A DNA stretch of 64,000 bases from Orobanche coerulescens (GCA_033398695.1 CM065806.1:45657001-45721000), one strand, 5' to 3'. Numbered from the stretch's first letter, positions 43,985 through 56,298 are shown. Notes: generated from the letters alone by a model not told the origin. Numbers and translations are program-made.

Positions 43985-45211
43985 TTATGTACTCTGTATT
44001 CTCCTACGAGTAGATACACCAGCATCAATATTTCCTATGATCAACTCCTGTGGGTGATCTCTTAACCATCTTCTGTCGGGTTCTAATTCGGCGTCCCGTA
44101 TTGTATCTTGAGTTGCTGTAGTTTCAGCTTTAGCTTGTACAGCATCGGCTCCATCTACATCTATTCTTATAGCTGCTGGGTTGATTTCTAAGCCAACGAC
44201 AGGTTCTATAGGAGTTGTAGGGTTATCAATGGTGAGTTGTTGGATATTCTGAGTGAGATCCTCTACTCTTGTAGGATCATGATGAGGTTCGTCGAATACT
44301 ACATGTATTGATTCCTCAATTGTCAGCTTCCTTTTATTAAAGATCCTGTAAGATTTGCTGACAGAGGAATATCCAAAAAATATCCCTTCATCTGACTTCT
44401 CATCGAAGGTTCTAAGTTGATCCTTTCCATTGTTCAAAACATAACATCTGCATCCAAAAATGTGAAAGTATGAAACTAATGGAGTTTTGTTGTTCCATAC
44501 CTCGTATGCTGTTTTGTTGTGGTGTTTGTTGATGATACAGCAGTTTTGTGTATAGCACGCTGTATTGGTGGCTTCGCCCCATAAACGTTGTGGCAACTTG
44601 CTTGCGGCAATCATGGTCCTTGTTGCTTCTTTTAGCGTCCTGTTCTTTCGCTCGGCGACACCATTTTGTTGAGGCGTGCGGGCAGCTGAGTATTCGTGCT
44701 GTATCCCATTTTCCAAACAGTATTGCTCTATAAAGCGGTTAGTAAATTCAGTACCTCTGTCGGAACGAATGGACACGATACTCAACCCTTTCTCATTTTG
44801 AAGCTTTTTCATGTGCTCGGGCAGCTTTGATGTTGTTTCCTTCTTTTTGCTTCGGAAGATTGTCCAAGCATATGTGGAATAATCATCAACAATAACGAGA
44901 TAGTTTTTCTTACCTCCCAAACTTATCGGGTCTACAGGACCGTAGAGATCTATGTGTATCATTTCTAGAACTCTGTGAGGGGAAAGGTAGGATTTTCTCT
45001 TCAGGGTGGTCTTGATTTGCTTGCCTTTCTGACAGGGTCCACAAACGCTGTCTTTTTGGAATGACACATTGGGCAATCCTCTAACCATTTCCTGTCTGGA
45101 GAGCTTGTTGATTGTCTTGAAGTTGACGTGAGACAACCTCTTGTGCCATAACCAACTTAGATCTGCAGTGCCTTTGGCAACAAAACAAGGAATTGTGGAG
45201 CTCGTAGGCAT
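43985..45211 (-). CDS. GAG-pre-integrase and integrase, element B (open frame)
   Basis: 408 codons without a stop. The zinc-binding region H-K-R-L-S-H-V-N-F...C-G-P-C-Q-K-G-K is intact (HHCC). The catalytic core has D in I-D-L-Y-G-P-V-D, D in R-S-D-R-G-T-E-F and E in N-G-V-A-E-R-K-N-R-T. The C-terminal conserved blocks G-C-R-C-Y-V-L and F-G-Y-S-S-V-S-K follow. It is the best-preserved integrase of the window, with all catalytic residues. It is separated from the protease by a TAG at 45212-45214 and from RT by a frame change near 43985. Confidence 0.88.
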   Translation of the reverse strand: MPTSSTIPCFVAKGTADLSWLWHKRLSHVNFKTINKLSRQEMVRGLPNVSFQKDSVCGPCQKGKQIKTTLKRKSYLSPHRVLEMIHIDLYGPVDPISLGGKKNYLVIVDDYSTYAWTIFRSKKKETTSKLPEHMKKLQNEKGLSIVSIRSDRGTEFTNRFIEQYCLENGIQHEYSAARTPQQNGVAERKNRTLKEATRTMIAASKLPQRLWGEATNTACYTQNCCIINKHHNKTAYEVWNNKTPLVSYFHIFGCRCYVLNNGKDQLRTFDEKSDEGIFFGYSSVSKSYRIFNKRKLTIEESIHVVFDEPHHDPTRVEDLTQNIQQLTIDNPTTPIEPVVGLEINPAAIRIDVDGADAVQAKAETTATQDTIRDAELEPDRRWLRDHPQELIIGNIDAGVSTRRRIQST

Positions 45212-45580
45212 CTAGTCAGCAATATACATAATACCTTATCTGCTTCCTGTGAGCACAACTTCTTTGGTTAGGATGTTCTTGACTCTACATTGATCTATAT
45301 TGAATTTCACCGAGAACTGTTTGTCACAGAACTGGCTAATACTAAATAGATTGTACTGTAAGCCTTCAACATAAGCTACATCGGTGACTTTGAATTTTCC
45401 CACAAGCAGAGTTCCCTTCCCTCTTGTTCTTCCTTTTGATTTATCACCGAAGCGTACTTTTGGACCGCGACCTTCTACGAAATCTGACAGCTTGCTTTTG
45501 TCTCCTGTCATGTGCCGAGAACATCCGTTGTTGAAGTACCAAATGTCCTTCTCTAAAATGTCATGTAGGCAAAGGAATTA
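45212..45580 (-). pseudogene. Protease, element B (active-site Asp lost)
   Basis: Aligned with A, where the motif is W-Y-F-D-S-G-C-S-R-H-M-T, this copy reads W-Y-F-N-N-G-C-S-R-H-M-T (Asn codons at 45532-45527). The catalytic Asp is replaced. The rest of the domain to G-L-Q-Y-N-L-F-S-I-S is well conserved. A stop at 45236-45238 and one just upstream of the motif, near 45578, also break it. Confidence 0.85.
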
Positions 45581-47871
45581 AGTAGGTTTAGGTCCCCTTT
45601 GAATGTTGGGTCCATGGGTGTTAGTGCCTTTAGGTACCCAGATTTTCCTGATAGTAATGGGTTTACTGTAGGTTACTTTAGGTACATTCTTGCGGTATCT
45701 ACGTGAGGCAGGTACGTAGTCGTTGTAACCATGATAATTATTATGCATGTAGAATTCAGGGTTATTATTATTAATCCAGTATGAATGTCGTCTTGGAGGT
45801 GAAGCCATTTTCTTCGGCCTTACAGCTTGCCTTCTGGGTCTCAATTGGATTCCCAAAGTTGTTGCTGATACTGTGTGGCGATATGCTTTCGCGAAGGATA
45901 ACGAGGCTCCTGTATCCAATATCTAGGCGTGCTGTACTGTTGGAAGTACTGCTGTGCGGGCCTTTGATATTTGGGTACAGCCTTCTTTCTGAATTGCTGC
46001 TGGCGCTTTTGATATGCTCGGGGAGCATGCTGTTGGTTACGCCGTACAGGTCTGAATGGCTTAGGATTCTGCTGTCTGGAATATGACTGTGGTGGCGGAA
46101 TGGCAGCCTTTGCTGTTCGCGGTGCAACAGGTGCCTTCCCAGGACTCGGGATTTCTTCCGATACAAGAATGGGTTCCACACCCCTGACGAACACAGTACT
46201 AGTTTTTCCTTTATTGGAACATGATATGTATCCTAAGCCACTTTTATCATGAGCATGTTACCCGGTGCTTAGAAATTCTTCCATCCTTTTAGATGATTTC
46301 TCGAAAGATTTCAAGATGGTCTCAAGTTCTCCTTCTCGTTTTTTGAGAGTTTTTATTTTATCTTGGAGCAGAACAAAATCATTTGTCTTGCTTTCACTGT
46401 GAGATTTAGCCTCATTTAGTTCGTGAGCAAGTTTATGATTGCTCTCCATGAGTTTTTCGTGATAGACTTTGTTTTTTTCACAATCAACAGACATATTTTC
46501 GTAATTTACTTTTAGCAAGTCGTTTTCTTCCCTCAGCTCTAGGTTAGAAATTTGGAGCTGTATGTTTTCATTTTTCAAGGTCTCATGGGCCTTTTGAATG
46601 TTTTTGAATTCATTCATCATGTTTTCAAAGGTATGAGATGCATTTGCAGGAGTAATTGAGGTTGAGCTTACCTCATCATCGCTATCTTCATCTTCCGGTA
46701 TGTCTTTGGCCATGAAGCACATATATGCTTTATCTTCGAATTCATCATCTGACGAGTCACTGTCAGTGACTGCCTGTAGACATTCTTCGGACTTTGTTGG
46801 TGCGGGGGAGGCTTCTGATTCGCCAATCAGGGCCTTGAGCTTGTTTTTCCAAGCACGTCTTCTTTCATCTTTTTCCTGTTGCTCGGCTTCCGGCAACCTT
46901 TGAAATTTAGGATGAGGACATTTATTTGCATAATGTCCTGGTTTCCTGCAATTCTAACACAGGTTAGCATCACCAGATGAAGACTCGATACTAATCTTTT
47001 GAACAGGCTTGGGCCTGAATGGAGTCTTTCCCGACTGCTTGATGAACTTCTTGAACTTATGCATGAGGAGCACCATTTCATCTTATGACAGGATGTCGTC
47101 GTCGCTGTCCGCACTTTTGTGGTTAGGCTTTGATGAGCTGGGCATGCTATGCCTTCTCTTGGATACAGCGGCTAGCGCTGCAGTCCTTGCAGGTGATTCT
47201 TCAGCTTTTTCTCTCCTGTCAATATCATACTCAAATGCCTTGAGGTCAGAGAAGAGATCAAAAGTAGATATGTCATTTAGATTGCATGATACACGCATAG
47301 CTGTTGTCTTAATGTCCCATCGGGCAGGGAGAGATCTGAAAATTTTTAAATTCTTCTTCTTTTGGGTATAAATTTTGCCCAACGCTTCAAATTCACTAAC
47401 AATACTAGTAAACCTGGGATCAAGTTCCTCAAGAGTTTCGGTTGGTTTCATTTCAAAGGATTCAAATCGCTGAGTTAGTTTTGAAATTTTGTTTTCTTTT
47501 GAGAGCTCAGTACCCTCGCAAATCATCTTGAGTTTTTCCCAGATTTCTTTGGTTGTTTTATAGCTCTTTACCTTCGAGAACGTGCCTTTGTCAAGAGTGA
47601 CAAATAGCGCATTCTTCGCAACATTGTCGAGGTTGGCGCGTTTCCGATCATCTGTGGTCCAGTGTTCGCGCTCTTTCTAGAGCATCTTGGCATGAGCTTG
47701 GCCTTTAATTCTTGCGGCCAGATCCACCTTCATGATCTTTATGGGGCCTTCTTGGATGACATAAATCATCTCTTCATGCATGGCGGCAAGATGAGCCTCC
47801 ATCCTAATTCTCCAGTCATCAAACTCGTTAATAGAAAACATTGGTACCTTATTAATCAGTGAGGTATCCAT
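45578..47871 (-). pseudogene. Gag of element B
   Basis: Start ATG at 47871 (M-D-T-S-L-I-N-K). The capsid region (about 47640-47085) has W-E-K-L-K-M-I-C-E-G-T-E-L-S-K-E-N-K. Next comes one zinc knuckle (about 46960-46915) whose first Cys is followed by a stop (C-stop-N-C-R-K-P-G-H-Y-A-N-K-C). A glutamate-rich stretch and long coiled coil (46720-46262) follow, then a stop at 46258-46260, and finally a basic Q/Y/R-rich tail (46194-45600). Stops occur near 47690, 47085, 46955 and 46258. It serves as the reference for reading the broken gag of A. Confidence 0.83.
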
Positions 47872-47966
47872 GTCTAAAATTAGGAAAGATAAAGAAGTTT
47901 TCAAAAATAAGTGATTTAGGGATCTGATTCGGTTAAAAATACGACTGATTCTTTTTAGAATCAACC

Positions 47967-47978
47967 GATCCGATACCA
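47967..47978 (-). other. Primer binding site, element B
   Basis: Minus strand TGGTATCGGATC, two bases inside the LTR; it shares the G variant with A. Confidence 0.8.
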
Positions 47979-47980
47979 CT

Positions 47981-49178
47981 TGTTGGCCACTAAGTATACA
48001 GAATACAGCTTGGAAAGTATTTGAGCAACAAGCTGTACGATTTTCAAATTAGAGTGCATAGCGGAAGTCTTGAAACAGTAAGTTACTGTAAATACAACAA
48101 CTCGGTGTGCAGTGTATACTTGAAATAATCACAGTTATGAAAACAGTAAATGCAAACGGTAATTAACACAGTAATTAAAGTGGTTCGAGGTAAACCCCTC
48201 TACGTCCACTGGTCCTCCACACAGGAGTAAAAAGTTTATTATAAACACTACGTACACAACTACGTATCTATAATCAAACCTATTAATGTATCATTCACAC
48301 AGATTGATACAAAGATTGTAGCTTTCAACCGTTCACACAGATTGGTTAAAGCTAACACTTGACTGGCTTCTTCACACACAGTTCCGAAGCTTCGTCTCTA
48401 CAATGCAGATCCGTCACACACAGTTCAGGAAAAGCAAGGCTTTCTCAGTCCACACAGGGCTAATGGTTTTCTTCAATGTAAGAACGTTGGTTGAACAACA
48501 GCTTGACTTTCTTGAGCTTATAGATGGTGATGTGTTGTTCAATGATGAGCACTTGTATATTTCTTCTCTCAGGATTGGCAGTTTGCTTGAAGAAATATTA
48601 TTGCTCTTGATATACTGTTCTTTAGAGGATCTCGTGGAATCTCAGTATATCTCAGTTTGCTCAGTTTGAATGTCCTTCACAGATGTATGATTGTGTGTTT
48701 GTCTATATCTGTGTGTGTCTTTTGAACTTCACACTTCGGGGTAGATATAGCTTTTGGAATTGATGCGTTGAGCAAAAGTCCGTTCCACAACTGGATGGTT
48801 GACTTGTATAGACCAAGATTCGGATTTTGTGATGTCTGAATATCTCTGTCGGATTTAGTATTTAAATACTTTATCCTTTCAGTATTAAAATACTTGTTTT
48901 AAAATGGGACTTGACTTTAGCGAATGAAGCAGATTCCGTCCTAACGGTCTTCAGTCCTGTTTGGATAAGTATTGAAGATGTCAATACTTACAGCTTTGCT
49001 TGCTGTATTCAACATAATACTGTAGGCTTTATTGAAGCTGCTGCTGTATGGAATGTTGTTGTATGAAAGGACAGCTTCCATACTTGGCGCTATATGACTC
49101 TATTGCTGTATGATGGCAACTTGAAGGCTTGTTGGTGGCAGTTTAGCAAAACATCGAACAGGGTTAATTATCCCAACA
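47981..49178 (-). repeat. 5' LTR of element B
   Basis: 1198 bp. On the minus strand it starts TGTTGGGATAATT and ends GTGGCCAACA. The R/U5 part (about 48130-48400) resembles the LTRs of A, including the CTCCTGTGTGGAGGACC-type stretch. The U3 part is diverged. Confidence 0.88.
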
Positions 49179-49646
49179 AAACCCATCAAAAGCACTTCCA
49201 TTCCATAAAACCTGGAAAGAGGCCGTAGTTACATAGCTCATAATAACCCGAATTAGAGCAGCCGGAAGACCCAGATCATACAATGAATCTTCGAGAAAAT
49301 TCCACCACAATCAATCATTAGCCTTTTCGAAGTTGACATTAATAGCCATCCAGCCCGACTTCATACTAACAAAATTCATAAAATGAATACATTTCTGCGC
49401 GATCACTACATTATCAATAATCGAGCGACCCGCGATAAAGCTTACTTGAGAGGGAGCAACCACATACTGCATGATCCTTGTCAACCTATTCACGATAACT
49501 TTGGTGACAAGCTTGTAGAGCACATGTAGCAAACTAATCGGCCTGAATTCAGATATGTACTCCGGAACATCAACTTTCGGAATTAAGGTAATTGGGGTAC
49601 GGTTAAGTCTCGGGTCAATGGGCTTAACATCAAAAACCTCCAGAAT
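49179..49646 (-). pseudogene. LINE reverse transcriptase fragment, downstream part
   Basis: Minus-strand frame 49646-49200 gives plant L1-type RT: P-I-T-L-I-P-K-V near 49590, F-R-P-I-S-L near 49540, then V-V-A-P-S-Q-V-S-F-I-A-G-R-S-I and A-I-N-V-N-F-E-K-A. A stop lies where the LINE consensus would have F-R-P-I-S-L-x-x-V-L-Y-K. The fragment ends at the B LTR. Its upstream continuation is on the far side of element C at 60469. Confidence 0.8.
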
Positions 49647-50323
49647 TGATAGGACGACGAATGTACGCTCCCTAAAAACCCAGTTTAAAAAAGGACCAAT
49701 ATAAGTCGGTGTACCGACCTCTTAGTAAAGAAGGGTTTTCTTAGAGTCATAAAGTCCAACCTAGGTTCTCAGACAAGAGGATGCCAACCTCAGAGTCCTC
49801 CGATCTATAACTTCAGATAAGAGGGTGCCGACCTCGGAGGCCCCGCTTACCTGTGACCTCTGCTAAAAGAGGTCCGACCTCGAAGGTCTCTCCGACCTAC
49901 GGATTTGGATAAGAATGTCCCGACCTAAGTGATCCTTTATAATATGAGCCGACCTAAGGTCTCTCCGGGCTCACGGAGATCAAACTCTCGGAAAATAAGA
50001 TCTTGACTCACCTGATAGAATCCCTGAGATTCGGGGACCGAGAGCCCATACTCTACAATCCCGGAAATCCAGGGATGGGAAATCGCAACCTGAATCCCTG
50101 GATATCCAGGATCTTCCCCAAAAATCAGGGAAGATCTTAGAGAATAGGCGCCTCCCCCTTCTATAAAAGGAGGAGGAGGGATTTCCTTGAGAGCAAGCAG
50201 AATTCTGAGATTACAGCATATTTTAGAGAGAGAAAAAGGCAATACTTCATACATTTTGGGTTTTCTTAGCTAAACTCATAAGATTAACCCGGTTCTTGGT
50301 GGTCGATCAGTTCGGTTACATCA
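49647..50323 (+). repeat. 5' LTR of element C
   Basis: TGATAGGACG...GTTACATCA, 677 bp. TATA box TATAAAA at 50162-50168. The upstream part has a loose repeat built on GACCTC...GAG/TCCGACC (about 49720-49960). Confidence 0.93.
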
Positions 50324-50325
50324 AG

Positions 50326-50343
50326 TGGCGCCGTCTGTGGGAA
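50326..50343 (+). other. Primer binding site, element C
   Basis: TGGCGCCGTCTGTGGGAA, two bases after the LTR. A sequence widely seen at this place in Tat-like elements. Confidence 0.8.
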
Positions 50344-50385
50344 TTGTGACATCGAGTCACTTTGAGCTGAGACGTGAGGTCAGTA

Positions 50386-51880
50386 ATGGCGGAAGAAATG
50401 AACCAGAAGAAAATAGGGGAGTTGATACCCCGAAATTTAGAAGAGGAACTAGCAGCTGCGGGTGGAGAATCGACTCTGGAAAAAACACCCGTCACCCTAG
50501 TAGAAGAAGCTGCACCAAGCACAATCACACTGACGAAGGAAGCCTTAGCCGACATAATCGCCAATGCGATCCAGAAGAGTCGGGAGGTCGAAAAACAAAG
50601 AATACCACGAAAAGTAATACCCATCCTTTCGGATGGGCCGGAGGAAATTTATCAGCAGGAAGAGCATGGGGAGAGTTATCCAAGAATATGGGAGCGATCT
50701 AGACAGGAAAAAACGATGGATCCCTTGATATCTAGTATGCAAGACGAGCTAGAGGAGTTGCGACAGAGGGTTGCGGAGAAGGACACGGAGAGTCATCCAG
50801 GCCATCCCTTCTCGGAAGGCATACTGTAGGCCGAGCTCCCATACGGGTTCAGGGCTGTCACCTTCACCTACGATGGACTCTCAGATCCTACCCGACATTT
50901 ATACCGATTCGAAAACATGGCAGTGCTACACCGATATTCGGATGCCGTGAGTTGCAGAGCGTTCAGCTCTGGCCCGACGAGTCACCAGATTGGTTCCACC
51001 AGATACCCCCTGGGTCAATCACCAGCTTCAAAACTTTCAGCTCAGCGTTCTTGACTCACTTTGCAAGCGCCAGGGCACACCAAAAGACCTTCATGTCCTT
51101 GTTTAGTATCAAGCAGTACTCCGGGGAAGCGCTGAGAGCTTATGTGACCCGATTTACAAAGGCATGTCTGGAAGTACCCTCGTCGTCTGAAGAGGTAAAG
51201 ACCAGTGCCTTGACGCAGGGACTAAGGCCTGGACTGCTACGCACCTCATTAGCTAAAAAACCAGCCAGAACATATGACGAGGTCTTACCCCCGATGTTCG
51301 AAATACATTAATGTTGAGGAAACCGAGAAGGATATGGAAGAATTGCAAGAAAATCCCGTAGATGGGGAAAGGGGATCTAGCAGAATGGTATGGCGCGAGG
51401 AATATACCTTTCAAGGAAATTTACCTCGAGAGGAAATGCCGCGTGGAAATATAGACCGGAACACAGACCGAAAGAAGAGCGATACCGTTCTACGGAGACC
51501 AAGATTTGACCAATACAGCCCATTAACAATGAGGAGAGCTCAGGTTTTGGAAGCAGTTGAAGGTAAGATGAACAGGGTTATCGAGTGGCCTGCATCTCGT
51601 CCCAATAGGCCCACCCAGCCAAAATCAGAGCTTTATTGTCGATTCCAAAATGATTATGGGCATAAAACAGATGAGTGCACACACCTTAAAGACGAGATCG
51701 AAAGGCTGGTCCGAGCAGGACATCTAATGGAGTTCACATATCAGCAAAGGAATGGAGGTCGGAGGCAACCACCCATGCCCCAAGGGGGGACAGGGATGAA
51801 AAGAGAAGCCCCCTGGGGACCCGCTGCACCCCCAGCTAATAAAGGAGTGATCCACATGATATCAGGAGGACCAACCGACG
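50386..51880 (+). pseudogene. Gag of element C
   Basis: Start chosen at the ATG at 50386 (M-A-E-E-M-N-Q-K). The N-terminal part is acidic with a coiled-coil stretch (M-Q-D-E-L-E-E-L-R-Q-R-V). A TAG stands at 50827-50829. The capsid domain follows with W-F-H-Q-I-P-P-G-S-I and F-L-T-H-F-A-S-A-R, after a frame change near 50970 and before another near 51290. The knuckle at about 51635-51680 reads C-R-F-Q-N-D-Y-G-H-K-T-D-E-C. The usual first His is Gln, so zinc binding is probably lost. Runs directly into the protease frame. Confidence 0.83.
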
Positions 51881-54800
51881 GAAATTCTAATCAGGCTAGA
51901 AAAGCTCACGTGCGAAGGGCTAGGTGTCATCAGTTCAAGGAGGTCGCCTCTGTAGGCAGCGGGCCTATCATTCAGTTCGGCCCTGCGGATTATAGCGGGA
52001 TACATGCGCCCCATAATGACGCGCCGGTCATCACCGCGGAGATCGCCAGTTACGATGTGCAAAGAGTGTTTATTGATACGGGAAGCTCGGTAGACATCTT
52101 ATTTTATGACTGTTTCAAACAGATGAACCTGGAGGTAGAATTAAAGAAAGTAGATACCGCGCTTTATGGGTTCTACATGGCCGAGGTGCAACTGGTTGGA
52201 GAAGTGGTGCTTCCAGTAGCACTGGGTCGGATACCTCATCGGAAGGTCAAGACGCTCAGGTTTTTAGTGGTGGACACTAAATCGGCCTATAACGCCATTT
52301 TAGGACGACCGGGACTCAACAAGTTCGAAGCAGTGGCCTCTACCGCGCACATGAAAGTAAAATTCCCCGTAGGGGAAGTAGCCGGGGATCAGTTTGTGTC
52401 TCGATCTTGTTACCAGTCAACGGTTAAGAAGGGAGTGCAGCGCGGTAAGAGGACGTCCGAGCTAGGAGACCCGGGTCCAGAGTTTAAAAAGAATAAACAA
52501 TCAAAGGCGCCCGAGGAAGCTGAGCAAGAAGGCGTCAAGCCCAATGAGGAGTTGCTAGAAATAGAATTGGTTCCAGGAAAGCCAGAAACAAAAACTCGCG
52601 TGGGAAGTCGGTTAGATGATGGGATAAAGGAAAGCCTTATCGGCCTGCTAAGGAGATTTGTGGATATTTTCGCATTCGCAGCCGAGGATCTGGTGGGAAT
52701 CAGCCCAACGGTTGCCGAGCATAGGTTGAACATCGACCCAACCGTAAGACCAGTAAAACAGAAGAGGAGGCATTTTGGGCCGGAGATGGATGGTATCATT
52801 GGGGAAGAAGTTGATAAGCTCCTCCGAGTTGGACATATAACGGAGATCCAGTTTCCAGAGTGGCTATCCAACGCTGTCATGGTGGGGAAAGGCCAGGGGA
52901 AGTGGAGGATGTGCATGGACTTCCGAGACCTGAATAAATCATGTCCAAAGGATCACTACCCGTTACCCCGCATAGATCAGCTGGTGGATTCAACCTCGGG
53001 GTGTGAGTTGCTCAGTATGATGGATGCTTCTCAGGGATATCATCAGATTCCCCTCGCACCCGAGGACAGAAAGAGGGTTAGTTTTGTGGTATCGAAAGGA
53101 ACTTTTTGTTATGTACGCATGCCTTTTGGGTTAAAAAATGCAGGAGCCACATATCAAAGGATGGTTGACAGAATCTTTAGATCCCAAATCGGCAGAAACA
53201 TGGAAGTATACGTGGATGACATGCTAGTGAAAAGCGTAAAGGCAGGAGAGCATATCAGAGACCTAGAAAAGACGTTCGAAAACCTGCGCACGTACGGAAT
53301 GAAGCTCAACCCATCAAAGTGTTCTTTTGGAGTAAAATCGGGAAAATTCCTGGGGTATGTAGTCACAGAGCAAAGAATCGAGGTCAACCCGGAAAAGGTC
53401 AAGGCAGTGCTGCAAATGAATCCTCCAAAAAATATCAAGGATATCCAGGTACTAACAGGAAGAATAGTGGGGCTGAGCCGGTTCATATCACGCTCAGCCG
53501 AGAAGGGATTCCCATTTTTTAAACTCTTAAGAAAAGGGAACAAGTTCGAATGGACCCCCGAAGCGCAAACAGCATTCGGAAAATTAAAAGAATATTTGGC
53601 CGAGCTGCCTCTGCTCACCAAACCAGTACCAGGAGAAGAGCTCGTACTCTACTTATCCGTGGGAGAGGGGGCGGTTAGCTCGGTCTCGCTAAGAGAGGAA
53701 ATGAGTAAGCAAAAACCCATTTAATATACAAGCCGAATTTTGCAAGGAGCAGAACGGAATTACTCCGAGCTAGAAAAAGGAGCACTGGCGTTAGTAGTTA
53801 TAGCCCGGCGATTGAGGCTGTACTTCCTAGCCCACCGAATAAAGCTGCAAACCAACTTTTCCTTAAGAGAAATATTAGGGCGACCTAATGCGTCAGGTCG
53901 CCTGGTGAAGTGGGCGGTAGAGATGGGGGAATACGACATGGAATATGAGCCGAGAACGGCAATTAAAGCTCAAGCCCTAGCGGACTTCATCCAAGAGGGG
54001 GCCATGCCATCGCCGCCAGAGGGGCAGTGGCTATTACATGTGGATGGATCGGCAACAACCAATGGTTCCGGGGCAGGGATAGTCCTTACTACCCCGGAGG
54101 GCGAACAATTAGAGTATGCTATAAAATTCAATTTCAAAGCATCTAACAACGAGGCCGAGTATGAAGCCCTGATTAAGGGGATGCAGCTGGGGATAGACTT
54201 GGGCGCGCGACGAATCATTGCTTACTCTGATTCTCAGCTGGTCACACAGCAGGTAGGAGGGAAATTCGAGATAAATAAGGACCGGATGAAGAAATATGTC
54301 GAGGAGGTGAGAGAGGCTGCCAAAAAACTAGGGGAATGGAAGTTGATCCATATCCCTAGGGCGGAAAATGTAAAAGCTGATTACTTAGCAAAAATGGGAA
54401 GCTCTTTAGTGGATTGCCGCTCACGGACAGTAACGATTTTGGGAGCAGCCCGGAGTAGCATCATGAAACAGGTGATGGAGGTGAACGAGAGGGCAGACTG
54501 GCGAACTCCTTTGTTGGCATACCTAAGAAGGGCAGAACTACCCAATGAAAGGCAAGAAAGAATGAAAATTATACGAAGAGCGGCGAGGTTCTGTTGCATT
54601 AACGATAAACTATACAAGAGATACTACCTCGGTCCATATCTACGGTGCGTTTCGGAAGAAGAAGGGCGGGGTATACTGGAAGAAATCCATGAAGGGTGTT
54701 GCGGTGATCATACCAAGGGAAGGGCGCTAATTAGCAAAACACTAAGAGCTGGTTTTTTCTGGCCGACCATGAGCAAGAAAGCAGTGGAGATGGTTAAGCG

Positions 54801-55729
54801 ATGCCAAAAATGTCAAATGCACGCACCCTTAATTCACATCCCAGCTGAAGATATGATTACCATGGGAGCACCCTGTCCTTTCGCTAAATGGGGAATTGAT
54901 ATCATGGGGCAGTTTACACCGGGCTCGGGAGGAAGGAAGTTTTTAGTAGTAGCCATAGACTACTTCAGCAAGTGGGTAGATAGAGGCCGAGCCCGTGGCC
55001 ACCATGACCGAGCAAAGAATCATAAGTTTTCTGTTTAACAACATTTGCTGCAGGTACGGAGCGCCCCAGATACTTATCTCAGATAATGGGACTCAATTTA
55101 ACGGGAAAAGAACCCAGTCCTGGTGCGAGGGGATGCATATCAAGCAAAGGTTTGCTGCGGTTGCTCACCCGCAGACTAATGGGCAAGTGGAGGTAACTAA
55201 CAGAACAATCTTGCAAGGGATCAAAACTCGCTAAGACAAAGCTGGAGGAGGATTGGTGGATGAGCTTAGCTCGGTACTATGGTCATACAGGACCACACCT
55301 AGATCATCAACAGGGGAAACACCCTTCAGTATGGTATACGGGTCCGAAGCCGTCATCCCGGCAGAAGTCGGAGAAATGTCCCATCGGGTCCGATGGTTCA
55401 ACGAGGTGGAAAATGAGGAAATAATGAAGGAGGCGTTAGATACCATAGAAGAAAGAAGAGAAGCAGCCGCAGCACGAACTGAAAGATACAAAAGCCTGAC
55501 AAAAGCAGCTCACGACAAAAGAGTCAGGAAGAGACAGTTCCAAGTCGGTGATTTGGTGCTTAGGCGAGCTGATGCCCTCAGAAAAACAGGAAAACTGGAG
55601 CCGAACTGGGAGGGCCCTTACAAGGTAATCCGAATTTATGCAGGAGGAGCTTATGAGCTCGAGGATATGGAAGGGCACCCCATCAAAAGACCTTGGAACA
55701 TATGTCATTTAAAAAAGTATTTTATATGA
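51881..55729 (+). pseudogene. Pol of element C: protease, RT, RNase H, second (archaeal-type) RNase H, integrase
   Basis: Protease F-I-D-T-G-S-S-V-D-I at about 52069-52098. RT: D-F-R-D-L-N-K, M-P-F-G-L-K-N-A, catalytic Y-V-D-D at 53209-53220. First RNase H: 53590-54000, degenerate. Second RNase H: 54037-54420, H-V-D-G-S-A-T-T-N-G-S-G-A-G-I-V, N-N-E-A-E-Y-E-A-L, Y-S-D-S-Q-L-V; this extra domain is the hallmark of Tat elements. Integrase: zinc region H-E-G-C-C-G-D-H...C-Q-K-C, D in G-I-D-I-M-G, D in S-D-N-G-T-Q-F, E in N-G-Q-V-E-V-T-N-R. The C-terminal domain ends at the TGA at 55727. Breaks: TAA at 53722, frame changes near 54985 and 55235. Confidence 0.9.
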
Positions 55730-55812
55730 AGAAGTGTGGAGAAAAGCTTGTGTTGTTTTAATAAAAGTCTATTACAAATAAAATCTCTTCGAATGTGTAA
55801 AACTAGAAATAA

Positions 55813-56298
55813 CATCTGATCAGGTGAAACGCCTTCAGATCCGAGTAAGGGTGAACCGCCCTATGACATCTGATCAGGTGAAACGTCTTCATATCCGAGT
55901 AATGGTGAACCGCCCTGTGACATCTGATCAGGTGAAACGCCTTCAGATCCGAGTAAGGGTGAACCGCCCTATGACATCTGATCAGGTGAAACGCCTTCAG
56001 ATCCGAGTAAGGGTGAATCGCCCTGTGACATCTGATCAGGTGAAATGCCTTCAGATCCGAGTAAGGGTGAACCGCCCTGTGACATCTGATCAGGTGAAAC
56101 GCCTTCAGATCCGAGTAAGGGTGAACCGCCCTGTGACATCTGATCAGGTGAAACGCCTTCAGATCCGAGTAAGGGTGAACCGCCCTGTGACATCTGATCA
56201 GGTGAAATGCCTTCAGATCCGAGTAAGGGTGAACCGCCCTGTGACATCCGATCAGGTGAAATACCTTCGGAGCCGAGCAAGGGAGAACCGCCCTGTGA
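55813..56298 (+). repeat. Nine tandem 54-bp repeats, element C
   Basis: Units start at 55813, 55867, 55921, 55975, 56029, 56083, 56137, 56191 and 56245. Each starts CATCTGATCAGGTGAAACGC; the last is the most diverged. The unit is 54 = 3 x 18 bases, so long frames are open on both strands, but these are by-products. It lies between integrase and the antisense gene, where Tat elements commonly carry tandem repeats. Confidence 0.95.

Larger units (their letters stand above)
42749..49178 (-). mobile_element. Element B: Sirevirus-like Ty1/copia, 3' end lost
   Basis: Minus strand: 5' LTR (49178-47981), primer site, gag, protease, integrase, RT, start of RNase H. It ends at 42749 where element I inserted. 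Protein sequence is close to that of A throughout, so it is the same family; the LTRs are recognisably related but diverged. Any ORF3 and 3' LTR lie beyond I, outside the window. The LTR end abuts the LINE at 49178/49179. Confidence 0.88.

Noticed and set aside
48403..48669. 88-codon open frame in LTR B
   Set aside because: Lies within the LTR on the opposite strand with no domain and no counterpart in the LTRs of A.
55813..56298. CRISPR-like array
   Set aside because: Units are contiguous 54-bp tandem copies without unique spacers, in a plant retrotransposon.
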